DNA of 64,000 nt from Mycobacterium sp. GTDB lineage: Bacteria > Actinomycetota > Actinomycetes > Mycobacteriales > Mycobacteriaceae. The DNA lies in contig JAGYKK010000005.1 in assembly GCA_018401645.1 (NCBI GenBank), forward strand, positions 50,278 to 114,277, read 5' to 3'. The first letter of the stretch is position 1, and the number at the start of each line of letters is the position of its first letter. Shown here one piece after another: positions 1 to 8,767 of the stretch. The translations under genes were made by a program, and so were the position numbers. Below the pieces are notes generated by a model. The model ran no database searches. It worked only from the letters and a program-made list of their open reading frames with translations, and had not been told where the DNA came from.

Positions 1-552
1 GTGTTCGGCCAGCAGCGCACAACGCTGGACAGCGCATGGCCCGGAGACGTGATCGGCCTGGCCAATGCCGCGGCGCTTCGACCGGGAGACACACTATTTC
101 GCGATGTTCCGGTCCGATTTCCACCCATTCCCAGCTTCTCCCCCGAGCATTTCGCTGTCGCCCGGGGAATCGACCCGAGTAAGCACAAGCAGTTCCGGCG
201 CGGCATCACACAACTCGAGCAGGAAGGAGTGGTGCAGGTGTTGCGATCAGACCGGCGCGGCGACCAGGCGCCGGTGTTCGCCGCAGTGGGCCCGATGCAG
301 TTCGAGGTCGCGAGCCACCGGATGGCGACGGAGTTCAACTCGCCGATCACGCTGGAGTCCCTTCCCTTCACCGTCGCCCGGGCCGTCGATCCCGAGGATG
401 CCCCGTTCGTCGCCACACAGGTCTCGGTGGAGGTGTTCACCCGAACAGACGGCGTCATGCTCGCACTGTTCAGCACGAAGTGGCGACTGCAGGGATTCCA
501 GACCGACAATCCCGACGTACGGCTGCACTCACTGGTGGCCGCGGGCGACTGA
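1..552 (+). CDS. prfC: Peptide chain release factor 3, C-terminal part (cut by window edge)
   Basis: The frame is open from base 1 to a TGA at 550-552 and gives 183 residues. The stretch FSPEHFAVARGIDPSKHKQF and the following GITQLEQEGVVQV are characteristic of the C-terminal part of RF3, the GTPase that recycles RF1 and RF2 from the ribosome after peptide release. The GTPase domain and true start lie outside the window. The C-terminal portion is unbroken. The gene runs toward the convergent ABC-F locus, whose stop lies about 18 bases downstream. Confidence 0.9.
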   Translation: MFGQQRTTLDSAWPGDVIGLANAAALRPGDTLFRDVPVRFPPIPSFSPEHFAVARGIDPSKHKQFRRGITQLEQEGVVQVLRSDRRGDQAPVFAAVGPMQFEVASHRMATEFNSPITLESLPFTVARAVDPEDAPFVATQVSVEVFTRTDGVMLALFSTKWRLQGFQTDNPDVRLHSLVAAGD

Positions 553-569
553 CGCCACCACCGCCGACG

Positions 570-2232
570 CTAACGTTCCTTCACCCGGCCGTGGTCGACC
601 ACCCAGTACCGATCCAGTCGGACGTTCTGCAACATTCGGCGATCGTGAGTAACCAGCAGCAGAGCGCCGTCGTACGTCTCGAGTGCCTGCTCGAGTTGCT
701 CGATGGCGGCGAGATCGAGGTGGTTCGTCGGCTCATCGAGAACGAGCACATTCGTGCCGCCCGCCTGTAACAGGGCAAGGCCGGCGCGGGTTCGCTCACC
801 GGGCGATAACTCGTCGACCGCGCGTTCCACATGGTCTGCGCGCAACCCGAACTTCGCCAGAAGGGTACGCACATCGGCGGTCGACCATGACGGCACCCGT
901 TGCTCAAAACGGTCGACGAGTCTGCCCGGACCGGAGAACTCGGCGCGAACCTGATCGATCTCGCCGATGGCGACGTTGGCACCCAGGCTCGCCCGACCCT
1001 CATCGGGCTGTTGACGGCCGAGAAGCAGTCGCAGCAGTGTCGACTTACCCGCGCCATTAGGACCGGTGATACCGATCCGCTCGCCGGCATCAACCTGAAT
1101 CGACACCGGTCCGAGGACAAAATCCCCTTGCCGCACAACGGCATTAGCCAGAGTCGCGACCACCGAACTTGATCGGGGCGCAGATCCGATGGTGAACTCC
1201 AGTGTCCATTCCTTACGGGGTTCGTCAACTTCTTGGAGGCGGGCGATACGGCTCTCCATCTGGCGAACCTTCTGGGCCTGCTTCTCGCTGGACTCGGTGG
1301 CCGCGCGGCGCCGGATCTTGTCGTTGTCCGGAGACTTGCGCATCGCATTGCGGACACCCTGACTGGACCACTCCCGCTGGGTGCGTGCGCGGGCCACCAG
1401 ATCGGATTTCTTGTCGGCGAACTCGTCGTACTGTTCTCGGCGGTGACGGCGGGCGACCTCACGCTCCTCCAAAAAGCTGTCGTATCCGCCGCCGAAGACG
1501 GTGGTGGTGTTTTGGGCCAGATCCAGTTCCAGAACCCGCGTCACACTGCGGGCGAGGAACTCGCGGTCATGACTCACCAGCACGACGCCACCGCGAAGAT
1601 CGCGGACGAAGTCCTCCAGTCGTTGCAGTCCGTCGAGGTCGAGATCGTTGGTCGGCTCATCAAGGAGAACGATGTCGAAGCGCGACAGCATCAGTGCCGC
1701 CAATCCGACCCGCGCCGCCTGTCCGCCCGACAATGCGGTCGTTGTCGTCGATGTCGGGCTCACCGCGCCGCTGTGCAGACCCAGATCCGCCAGCACCGCG
1801 GGAATTCGGTCGTCGAGGTCAGCTGCGCCGGTGGCGAGCCAATGCTCCAATGCCACGGCGTAGGCGTCGGCCGGATCCGCGTCTGTTGGACCCTGGGCTG
1901 GGTCCGCTAACGCCGAGGCCGCGGCATCCATGGCACGAGTCGCCGCGGTGCACCCGGTGCGCCGCGCGATGTACGGCGACGGTCTCCCCGGGCACCCGTT
2001 GATGCTCCTGCGGCAGCCACCCGACGAAGGCGTCGGCGGGTGCCGCGCTGACCGTGCCCTCCAGTGGCTCGACGTCACCGGCCAGGATCCGTAGCAGGGT
2101 GCTCTTACCGGCGCCGTTGGCGCCGACGACCCCGATGACATCACCCGGCGCCACCGTCAGGTCCACACCCTCAAACAGGGTGCGGTGGGCGAATCCGCCG
2201 GCCACGCCTTTGGCGACGAGCGTTGCGGTCAT
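570..2232 (-). pseudogene. ABC-F family ATPase, one frameshift
   Basis: Two ATP-binding cassettes are visible. The first has Walker A GANGAGKSTL near the start, signature LSGGQAARVG and Walker B VLLDEPTND. The second has GPNGAGKSTLL, LSPGERTRAG and VLVLDEPTNHLDL. There are no membrane segments, as expected of ABC-F proteins, which act on ribosomes or as cytosolic regulators. Translation begins at the ATG at 2230-2232 (MTATLVAKG) and reads through PGETV; the continuation YIARRTGCTAAT is in another frame, so an indel lies at about 1975-1985. Apart from that point the approximately 550-residue protein is complete and well conserved, so this is either a recent pseudogene or a sequencing error. 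Confidence 0.85.
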
Positions 2233-2286
2233 CGATCCATCGTCGCACCCGCGCCGCTGCCGCCGGGCTTCCCTACAGTACAAACC

Positions 2287-2577
2287 ATGGCCTTCACCCA
2301 TGTAGTGACTTTTAAGTGGCTCGATGACGACTTCGCCGACGGTGAGATCGCTGATGCTCTGCGCGGACTTGTCTCCGGTTTCGACGGCGTCCACAACTAC
2401 CTGTGCGGATCCGATGTCGGATTCACCCCGTCGGCCTACGACTTCGCGGTGGTGGGTACGTTCGACGATCGCGAGTCCTTCCTCGCCTACCGCGATCACC
2501 CCGAACATCAGCGGATCCTCGCCGAGATGATCGCTCCAAATCTTCAATCCCGCCACGTCGTTCAACTGGAACATTGA
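2287..2577 (+). CDS. Dabb (stress-responsive A/B barrel) family protein
   Basis: A 96-residue protein starting MAFTHVVTFKW. The opening H-x-V-x-F-K strand, the central FAVVGTFDD and the terminal VVQLEH fit the Dabb ferredoxin-like fold, which forms small dimeric cytosolic proteins of uncertain role. The ATG at 2287 was chosen because residues coded upstream do not match the family and because family members start right at the first beta strand. It is divergent from the ABC-F locus (55 bases between starts) and is followed by the dehydratase gene 62 bases downstream. Confidence 0.8.
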   Translation: MAFTHVVTFKWLDDDFADGEIADALRGLVSGFDGVHNYLCGSDVGFTPSAYDFAVVGTFDDRESFLAYRDHPEHQRILAEMIAPNLQSRHVVQLEH

Positions 2578-2639
2578 CGCGGTTAGGGTGGCGGGGTCCG
2601 GCTTCAGCGAATGAGCCGACGGAACAGTTGGGCGAATGC

Positions 2640-3662
2640 ATGACCGCAGCATCAGAGGCACCGGATCTCGAATCCCGGGTCGGCCACCACTATCAGATGG
2701 ACGGCACCTATCTGGTCGGCCGCGAGAAGATCCGTGAGTATGCCCGCGCCGTGCAGGACTACCACCCGGCGCACTGGGATGTCGACGCAGCCAGGAAGCT
2801 CGGTTACCCGGAGTTGGTCGCACCACTGACCTTCACCTCTACCCCGGGCATGTCCTGCAATCGACGGATGTTCGAGTCGGTGGTCGTCGGTTATGACACC
2901 TACGTACAAACTGAAGAAGTCTTCGAGCAGCACCGGCCCATCGTGGCCGGCGACGAATTGCATATCGACGTCGAGTTGACGGCGGTGCGCCGGATTGCCG
3001 GTCGGGATCTGATCACGGTGACCAACACGTTCACCGACGCTGCCGGGGAACGGGTGCACACCCTGCACACGACCGTGGTCGGCGTCACCTCCGAGGACAT
3101 TAATCCGGCGGTCAAGGCGGCCGTGCAGAAAATGATGATGCACGACATGGACATCATGGCCGTTGGCGAGGGCGCCTACACCAAGACGGTCCGCGCCGGC
3201 AGCCAGGGCAGGATCGCCGACGATGCGTCCCGGAGCCCCGGGACGGCGAACTTCGAGGACGTCACCGTCGGCGATGAGTTGGGGGTCCATCACACCCGGC
3301 TGTCCCGGGGCGATCTGGTGAACTACGCCGGTGTGGCCGGCGACGCCAACCCGATCCACTGGGATGAGGACATCGCCAAACTGGCCGGCCTGCCCGACGT
3401 CATCGCCCACGGGATGCTCACCATGGGCCTGGGTGCGGGCTTCGTCTCCGCCTGGACCGGCGATCCCGGTGCGGTCACCCGCTACGCCGTTCGACTGTCC
3501 GCTCCCGCGGTCGTGTCGTCCAACGACGGCGCGGACATCGAGTTCAGCGGCCGGGTCAAGGCATTGGACCCGGCAACCCGAACCGGTGTCGTCCTCGTCG
3601 CGGCGAAATCCGACGGGCGCAAGATCTTCGGCCTGGCGACGTTGGACGTTCGCTTCCGCTGA
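2640..3662 (+). CDS. Fused HadA/HadB-like (3R)-hydroxyacyl dehydratase (MaoC family)
   Basis: A 340-residue double hot-dog protein. The N-terminal half resembles FAS1-like/HadA dehydratase domains (YPELVAPLTFTSTPG). The C-terminal half carries the hydratase-2 motif GDANPIHWDEDIAK with the Asp and His expected to hydrate or dehydrate a trans-2-enoyl or (3R)-hydroxyacyl thioester. This fused arrangement is common in mycobacteria, where relatives serve mycolic acid elongation or beta-oxidation; which acyl carrier is used cannot be told here. The ATG at 2640 opens directly onto conserved sequence. The stop abuts the stop of the convergent acyltransferase with no gap. Confidence 0.85.
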   Translation: MTAASEAPDLESRVGHHYQMDGTYLVGREKIREYARAVQDYHPAHWDVDAARKLGYPELVAPLTFTSTPGMSCNRRMFESVVVGYDTYVQTEEVFEQHRPIVAGDELHIDVELTAVRRIAGRDLITVTNTFTDAAGERVHTLHTTVVGVTSEDINPAVKAAVQKMMMHDMDIMAVGEGAYTKTVRAGSQGRIADDASRSPGTANFEDVTVGDELGVHHTRLSRGDLVNYAGVAGDANPIHWDEDIAKLAGLPDVIAHGMLTMGLGAGFVSAWTGDPGAVTRYAVRLSAPAVVSSNDGADIEFSGRVKALDPATRTGVVLVAAKSDGRKIFGLATLDVRFR

Positions 3663-4805
3663 CTAACCGGTTCGGGAGCCGCCGCAGACCCGGTGCAGCG
3701 CCCACGCCGCCGGGATCGTGATCAGCATGGTCAACCCGTAAAGGCCCGACAATGAGCCGGTAAAGAGCGGCCAGCGCAGCACCACGCCCATCACCAACGC
3801 CATGACCAGCACGTGCAGCAGGAAAATCTCGTAGGAGATTTCGCCGAGCCACACCATCGGCCGGCTCCCCAAGAGGCGGCTAAGCCGGCCACCGCCTCCC
3901 AGTACCACCGACGCAACGACCAGCGTCGCGATAACGGTGTAGAGCAGGCTCTTGGTGAGTGGTTCCCACCAGCGAACCGGCCCCAGGCTCACCGTGCCCG
4001 CGATGGGCGACGAGACGGCGAGATAGGCGAGCAGTGCCAGCGCAAGCGCCACGTCCGCCCGGCAACGCACTCCGAGGGTATCGAGGACCGCCAGCGCCAT
4101 CCCGCCGGCGAACAGCGCCAGGTGGGCGGGCAACCACATGCCGGCGGAATTGGGCAGCAAGTCGTTGGTCTGGATCACGATCAGCCACAACGGTGTGATT
4201 CCGGCCAGCACGGCGAGGCCGACCAGCAGCCGTACCGGCTGCCAGCGCCCACGGCAGAACATCGTCAGCAATACGTAGGCCAGTAGCGGCAGAACGGCAT
4301 AGAAGGCCACCTCGACCGCCAGACTCCAGGTCTGCGACAGGGCGGGGTGCAGATAGGTCAGCAGGTAGTTGTTGGTGTAGATCTGTGTGAGGGTGAGGTG
4401 GCGCATCAAGCCGACCCAGTTCTGGGCAGGATTCGGTCCCGCGGAATAGAACGAATACACCCCGTAGGCCAGCATCACGGTGATCACGTAGGCGGGTATC
4501 ACCCGGCGCACCCGGCGCCGCGCGTAGTCGCCGATCCGCGGGGGCGCACAGTCGGTGGCGGCCGAGTGAACCCAGGGTCGGAACAGCAGAAAACCGGACA
4601 ACACGAAAAAGATCGGCACCCCGATTTCGAGGCGCGCCAGCATCATCCCCGCGTAGCCGTGCGCCAGCGCACCGGTTGCGAACGCCGCATGGGTACCCAC
4701 CACGAGGAATACCGCCACCGCCCGCAGGCCTGTCCAGGACGCGACGCGGGCAGACCCCGGGAGCCGGCGTCGGGGACGCACCGCGCCGGACGCACTGACG
4801 GACAC
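3663..4805 (-). CDS. Membrane acyltransferase, OafA/YrhL (acyltransferase-3) family
   Basis: A 380-residue polytopic protein with a GTG start at 4803-4805. The first membrane segment carries GLRAVAVFLVVGTHAAF with the family's conserved Arg and His (His39), followed by FFVLSGFLLFRPW and the basic loop YARRRVRRVIPAY. About ten hydrophobic segments are visible. Members transfer O-acyl groups to sugars or glycolipids at the cytoplasmic membrane, but the acceptor here is unknown. There is no C-terminal SGNH domain. It is divergent from the DedA-like gene with 62 bases between starts. Confidence 0.85.
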   Translation of the reverse strand: MSVSASGAVRPRRRLPGSARVASWTGLRAVAVFLVVGTHAAFATGALAHGYAGMMLARLEIGVPIFFVLSGFLLFRPWVHSAATDCAPPRIGDYARRRVRRVIPAYVITVMLAYGVYSFYSAGPNPAQNWVGLMRHLTLTQIYTNNYLLTYLHPALSQTWSLAVEVAFYAVLPLLAYVLLTMFCRGRWQPVRLLVGLAVLAGITPLWLIVIQTNDLLPNSAGMWLPAHLALFAGGMALAVLDTLGVRCRADVALALALLAYLAVSSPIAGTVSLGPVRWWEPLTKSLLYTVIATLVVASVVLGGGGRLSRLLGSRPMVWLGEISYEIFLLHVLVMALVMGVVLRWPLFTGSLSGLYGLTMLITIPAAWALHRVCGGSRTG

Positions 4806-4867
4806 CGCAAAAGTCTACGGACCAAGCGCCCCGACCGCCGAAGCGCGCGAAGCCGTAGAATCGTCAC

Positions 4868-5554
4868 GTGGTCAGCACCGACGCGGCCAGCAGTCGATGG
4901 CCGCACTTCTTGCGGCTGGCACTGTTCGTCGCCGTCCTGCTCACGATGTTCTATCTGGTCGCTGTTCAACGAGTCATCGACGTCGAGGTGGTTCGCGAGG
5001 CCGTGGCCCGGGCCGGCCCCGCCGCGCCACTGCTCTACATTCCGGTCGCCGCCCTAATGGCGGCGATTTTCGTTCCCGGCCCGCTTCTCGCGGCCGGCAG
5101 CGGATTTCTGTTCGGGCCGGCGCTCGGGACCGTCGTCACCCTGAGTTCGACCGTCTTGACGGCGACGATCGCCGCACTCCTGGGCAGGCGCGCGGGCCGG
5201 GACAGTGCGCGGGCGCTGATCGGGCCGCAGTGGGCCGATCGGATCGACACTCAGATCCAGCGGCGTGGACTGTGGGCCGTGGTCGGCCAACGTTTCATCC
5301 CCGGTATCTCCGACGCCCTGGCCTCCTATGCATTCGGCGCCTTCGGGATGCCGCTGTGGCAGATGGCGGTCGGGGCCCTCATCGGATCGGCACCGCGGGC
5401 ATTCGTCTACACCGCGTTGGGAGCGTCGATCTCGAACCTGAACTCCCCGCTCGCCTATGCGGCGATCGCCGTCTGGTGTCTCACCGCGATCATCGGCGCA
5501 TTCGCCGCGCACCGCGGTTATCGCAGTTGGCGGGCGCGCGGCCGCAATTCATAA
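4868..5554 (+). CDS. TVP38/TMEM64 (VTT/DedA-like) membrane protein
   Basis: A 228-residue membrane protein with a GTG start. The VTT domain is recognisable from GSGFLFGPALGTVVTL in the first re-entrant half and from RFIPGISDALASYAFGAFGM in the second, with a conserved Arg and Pro. The family is linked to lipid scrambling or transport across the inner membrane; the cargo is not predictable from sequence. The protein ends with a basic tail (YRSWRARGR). It converges on the SDR gene with 33 bases between stops, in which I see no clear terminator hairpin. Confidence 0.8.
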   Translation: MVSTDAASSRWPHFLRLALFVAVLLTMFYLVAVQRVIDVEVVREAVARAGPAAPLLYIPVAALMAAIFVPGPLLAAGSGFLFGPALGTVVTLSSTVLTATIAALLGRRAGRDSARALIGPQWADRIDTQIQRRGLWAVVGQRFIPGISDALASYAFGAFGMPLWQMAVGALIGSAPRAFVYTALGASISNLNSPLAYAAIAVWCLTAIIGAFAAHRGYRSWRARGRNS

Positions 5555-5587
5555 CGCCGGTATCGGCGGCGACGCGGAGACATGCGA

Positions 5588-6424
5588 TCAGCCTTTCGGG
5601 GCTTTCGTCGTGGTGGCCGCGGCCAAGACGGCGTCATTGATCGCGGTGGGCGTCAATCCCACGACGGTTTTTTGAACGCGACTGGCGACGTCGAGGAGGT
5701 ACCGGCTTTTGGGGCGCCGGGCGCTGAGTGCGTGATCCACGGCCTTGACGACCTTCGCCGGATCGGCGGCGAGTTTCTGCATCCGGGCCAGTAGTTTCCG
5801 GGTACCGGCGAGATGAGATGCATAGAGCGCCCGATGGTCGTCGGTGAGCGCTGCCGCCATCCGGTCGTGTTCAACAAGAACCTCACCCCACATGTCGGTG
5901 CGGATCGGGCCCGGCTCGATGAGTGAGACGCGAATGTCCCACGGCCGCAGTTCGATACGAAGTGCGTCGGCCAGGGCTTCGAGCGCGAATTTCGACGCGT
6001 TGTAGGCGCCGGTGCCTGGTGTGGCGATCAGCCCGCTCACGGAGGAGATGAAGACAATCCGGCCCTTGGCTGCCCGGATCTTCGGCAGCACCGCTTGGGT
6101 GACACCGATCTGCGCGGTGACATTGACATCGAGTTGCCGGGAAAGATCCGCCAGGGCGAGCCCTTCCACCGGGCCGTTCACGATGATGCCGGCGTTGTTG
6201 ACGACGGCGTCGAGTTGGGCCGGCAGTTGAGCAGCCAGGGCGGCCAGGGACGCGCGGTCACTGATGTCCAACCGGGTCGGGTGGACGCCGGGCAGGCGGG
6301 CGAGGTCGACCAGAGCACTCGCCGAGCGTGCGGCAGCGTAGACGTCCCATCCCCGGGCGCTCAGGTGCCGGGTTATCGCCAGTCCGATTCCTCTACCCGC
6401 GCCGGTCACCAATACTGAGGGCAT
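5588..6424 (-). CDS. Short-chain dehydrogenase/reductase (SDR)
   Basis: A 278-residue classical SDR. The nucleotide-binding TGAGRGIG lies at residues 7-14, NNAG follows, the catalytic Ser is in ISSVSG and the Tyr-Lys pair in YNASK. The ATG at 6422-6424 (MPSVLVTGAG) was chosen because it puts the Rossmann motif at the usual position; an upstream in-frame start would add 15 unlikely residues. Substrate unknown. The long C-terminal tail (ARRPKSRYLLDVASRVQKTV) is typical of the subfamily acting on lipid-like or steroid-like substrates, but that is only an inference. Confidence 0.85.
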   Translation of the reverse strand: MPSVLVTGAGRGIGLAITRHLSARGWDVYAAARSASALVDLARLPGVHPTRLDISDRASLAALAAQLPAQLDAVVNNAGIIVNGPVEGLALADLSRQLDVNVTAQIGVTQAVLPKIRAAKGRIVFISSVSGLIATPGTGAYNASKFALEALADALRIELRPWDIRVSLIEPGPIRTDMWGEVLVEHDRMAAALTDDHRALYASHLAGTRKLLARMQKLAADPAKVVKAVDHALSARRPKSRYLLDVASRVQKTVVGLTPTAINDAVLAAATTTKAPKG

Positions 6425-6594
6425 GCGTTCCCTACTTTCGCTCGCAGTTAGTGGAATGTTCGCACGCACCGGGTTACGGCGATCCGCTTGCAGGATCTAG
6501 CTAAGCCACCTGCGCAGCCGCGAGGAGGCATCCCAGTGAAAATCCCGGGTTCTCCGCGACAAAACGATTCCGGCCCTCCGCTACCGTCGAACAG

Positions 6595-7995
6595 GTGAAG
6601 GTCTCTCGGTCATGCGCCGCCGGATCCGGCCTGCTCATCCTTGCCGTGCTGGTGTCGTGCGCTCCGGCTCCGCGCCCACCGATTGAGGCGAGTACGACGA
6701 CAACCCCGACGTCGCCGGCTGCGGCAGCCGCGCCCGCGCCGATCGTGACACCCCGGGGGGACTTCTCGGCCGTCGCAAAATTGGTGAACGACGACATCGC
6801 GGCCCGTCGGCTGCCCGGTGCGGTGGTCCAGGTCGGGCACGACGGCTCGATCGTCTTCCGCCAGGCCTACGGCGAACGCAAACTCGCCGGCGAACCAGGG
6901 CTGAACGGGGCACCCTCGCCCGCTGAGCCGATGACCGAGGAGACCATCTTCGATCTGGCGTCGCTGTCCAAACCCCTCGCGACCACCCCGGCGGTTCTGC
7001 AACTCTATGAGCAGGGCAAGGTTGCGCTCGACGAACCCGTGCAGACGTACCTGCCCGCTTTCAACCCGGCGAACGACCCACGGCGCGCCCGGGTGACGCT
7101 GCGGACGTTGCTGACGCACACCTCGGGTATCGGCGGCGACCTGAGTCGCCAGGGGCCGTGGGGGCTGGTGGCGGCCGATCGATCCGATGGCCTTCAGCGC
7201 GCGTTGACCGCGCCGTTGGAGTTCGATCCGGGTACGGTCTTCCACTACTCCGACATCGGCTTCATCATCCTCGGTGCACTCGTCGAGAAGATCTCCGGTG
7301 AACCGTTGGATGTCTATGTGCAGGACAACGTCTTCGCGCCCCTGGACATGGTCGACACCCGCTACCTTCCGGCGTCCAAAGCGTGCGGGCCGCACCAAAT
7401 CCTCGGTAACGCCCTCACCTACGGCGCGGAGGCGGCCGGCGCTGCGGACTGCCCGCAGGGATCATGGAACGTCGATCTGTTGACCCGTGTTGCGCCGACG
7501 GCCCGCGACGAGGACACCCCGGGCATCAACCCCGACTATGGCCGACTGCTGCGCAGCACCGTCCACGACCCGACGGCACGCCGCATGGGTGGAGTAACCG
7601 GCAGTGCGGGGGTGTTCTCGACGGTGTACGACGTCGGCAGGTACGCGCAGGCCCTCCTCGATCGCCTCGCCGGGCGGCCGAGTCCGTTCCCGCTGAGGCA
7701 GGCCACCGCGGAATTGATGACAACGCCGCAGCAGCCCGACGGGGTGGGAGACCTGCGTGGCTTCGGCTGGGATATCGACACCTACCAGTCCAGTCCGCGC
7801 GGGCTGATCTTTCCCGTCGGCAGCTTCGGCCACACCGGTTTCACCGGGGTGACCCTGTGGATGGACTCGGGCTCCGACAGCTATGTGGTTGTCCTCGGGA
7901 ATGTCATCCATCAGCGTGGCGGTCCGCCCGTCGCTCCGCTGAGCGGCGAGATCGCCACCGCCGCCGCACGCGCGCTGAACCTCTACGGCAGCTGA
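6595..7995 (+). CDS. Lipoprotein serine hydrolase, class C beta-lactamase/esterase family
   Basis: A 466-residue precursor with a GTG start. The signal peptide ends in a lipobox LVSC at Cys22, followed by a Thr/Pro/Ala-rich linker, so the enzyme should be anchored outside the cytoplasmic membrane. The catalytic SLSK is at residues 123-126, the Tyr box is YSD (218-220) and the third box is the GHTGFTG segment. These are the penicillin-binding/beta-lactamase fold signatures shared by esterases and D-amino peptidases; no specific substrate can be assigned. The 3' end overlaps the convergent cutC end by 13 bases. Confidence 0.85.
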   Translation: MKVSRSCAAGSGLLILAVLVSCAPAPRPPIEASTTTTPTSPAAAAAPAPIVTPRGDFSAVAKLVNDDIAARRLPGAVVQVGHDGSIVFRQAYGERKLAGEPGLNGAPSPAEPMTEETIFDLASLSKPLATTPAVLQLYEQGKVALDEPVQTYLPAFNPANDPRRARVTLRTLLTHTSGIGGDLSRQGPWGLVAADRSDGLQRALTAPLEFDPGTVFHYSDIGFIILGALVEKISGEPLDVYVQDNVFAPLDMVDTRYLPASKACGPHQILGNALTYGAEAAGAADCPQGSWNVDLLTRVAPTARDEDTPGINPDYGRLLRSTVHDPTARRMGGVTGSAGVFSTVYDVGRYAQALLDRLAGRPSPFPLRQATAELMTTPQQPDGVGDLRGFGWDIDTYQSSPRGLIFPVGSFGHTGFTGVTLWMDSGSDSYVVVLGNVIHQRGGPPVAPLSGEIATAAARALNLYGS

Positions 7996-8720
7996 CTCGT
8001 CGAGTACGCATCCAGTATTCGCCTCAGCTTCGTGACTTCACCATCGTCGATTCCCACGGCCGTGAGTTCCTCGGCCATGTCGGGGTTGGTGTAGCGCATT
8101 CGTGACGGTTGTGGTGATCGGGCCGAGCTGTGAAATGCCCGGGCACCGGTGAACTTCGCCAACTCCAATACGTTGCCGGACCGCACGCCGGAGCCCGGCA
8201 TGATCGTGATCCTGTCCCCCGCGGCATCGACAAGGGACCGCAGCATGTCCTTCCCGAGGTCGACATTGGGATGCAGGCCACTGGTGAGAACGCGTGTACA
8301 CCCCAGGTCGATGATCTGTTCCAGTGCTGTCAGTGGATCCCGAACACGATCGAATGCACGGTGGAAGGTGACATGCATCCCGGCGGCGTGCTGGACCAGT
8401 TCCCCGCATCGATCGATGTCGACCTGGCCGTCCTCAGCGAGCATTCCAATCACCACACCATCGCAACCCAAGTGCCGACACTGTTGAATATCGGCGATCA
8501 TGGAGTTGAATTCCATTGCCGTATAGAGAAAGTCGCCACCGCGCGGACGGATGATCGGGAACAGCTGAATCGACGTATGTTCTCGTGCCAGGGCAATCAT
8601 CCCGTAGGACGGCGTTGTCCCACCTTCGTGGGGATTCGCACACAATTCGATGCGATCGGCGCCCTGAGTCTCCGCTGTCACACATGACGCGAGGTCAAAG
8701 CCGATGACTTCCAATTCCAT
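7983..8720 (-). CDS. cutC: CutC family protein
   Basis: A 245-residue TIM-barrel protein. MELEVIGFDLASC, GADRIELC, PIIRPRGGDFLYT, HRAFDRVRDP and TSGLHPNVDLG match CutC throughout. The family was named for copper homeostasis, but its biochemical role is unsettled. The ATG at 8718-8720 was chosen because MELEV is the usual family start; eight extra residues could be read upstream. It shares a short divergent region (47 bases) with the MFS transporter. Confidence 0.9.
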   Translation of the reverse strand: MELEVIGFDLASCVTAETQGADRIELCANPHEGGTTPSYGMIALAREHTSIQLFPIIRPRGGDFLYTAMEFNSMIADIQQCRHLGCDGVVIGMLAEDGQVDIDRCGELVQHAAGMHVTFHRAFDRVRDPLTALEQIIDLGCTRVLTSGLHPNVDLGKDMLRSLVDAAGDRITIMPGSGVRSGNVLELAKFTGARAFHSSARSPQPSRMRYTNPDMAEELTAVGIDDGEVTKLRRILDAYSTSQLP

Positions 8721-8767
8721 GCCGCCATTATGGCTGGTTCCCAAAACCGGCCGACTAGCATCGTTGG

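Noticed and set aside
3813..4286. Long plus-strand frame opposite the acyltransferase gene
   Set aside because: It is a shadow of the real gene: its product is Gln/Arg/His-rich low complexity and has no domain, whereas the minus strand encodes a typical membrane acyltransferase.
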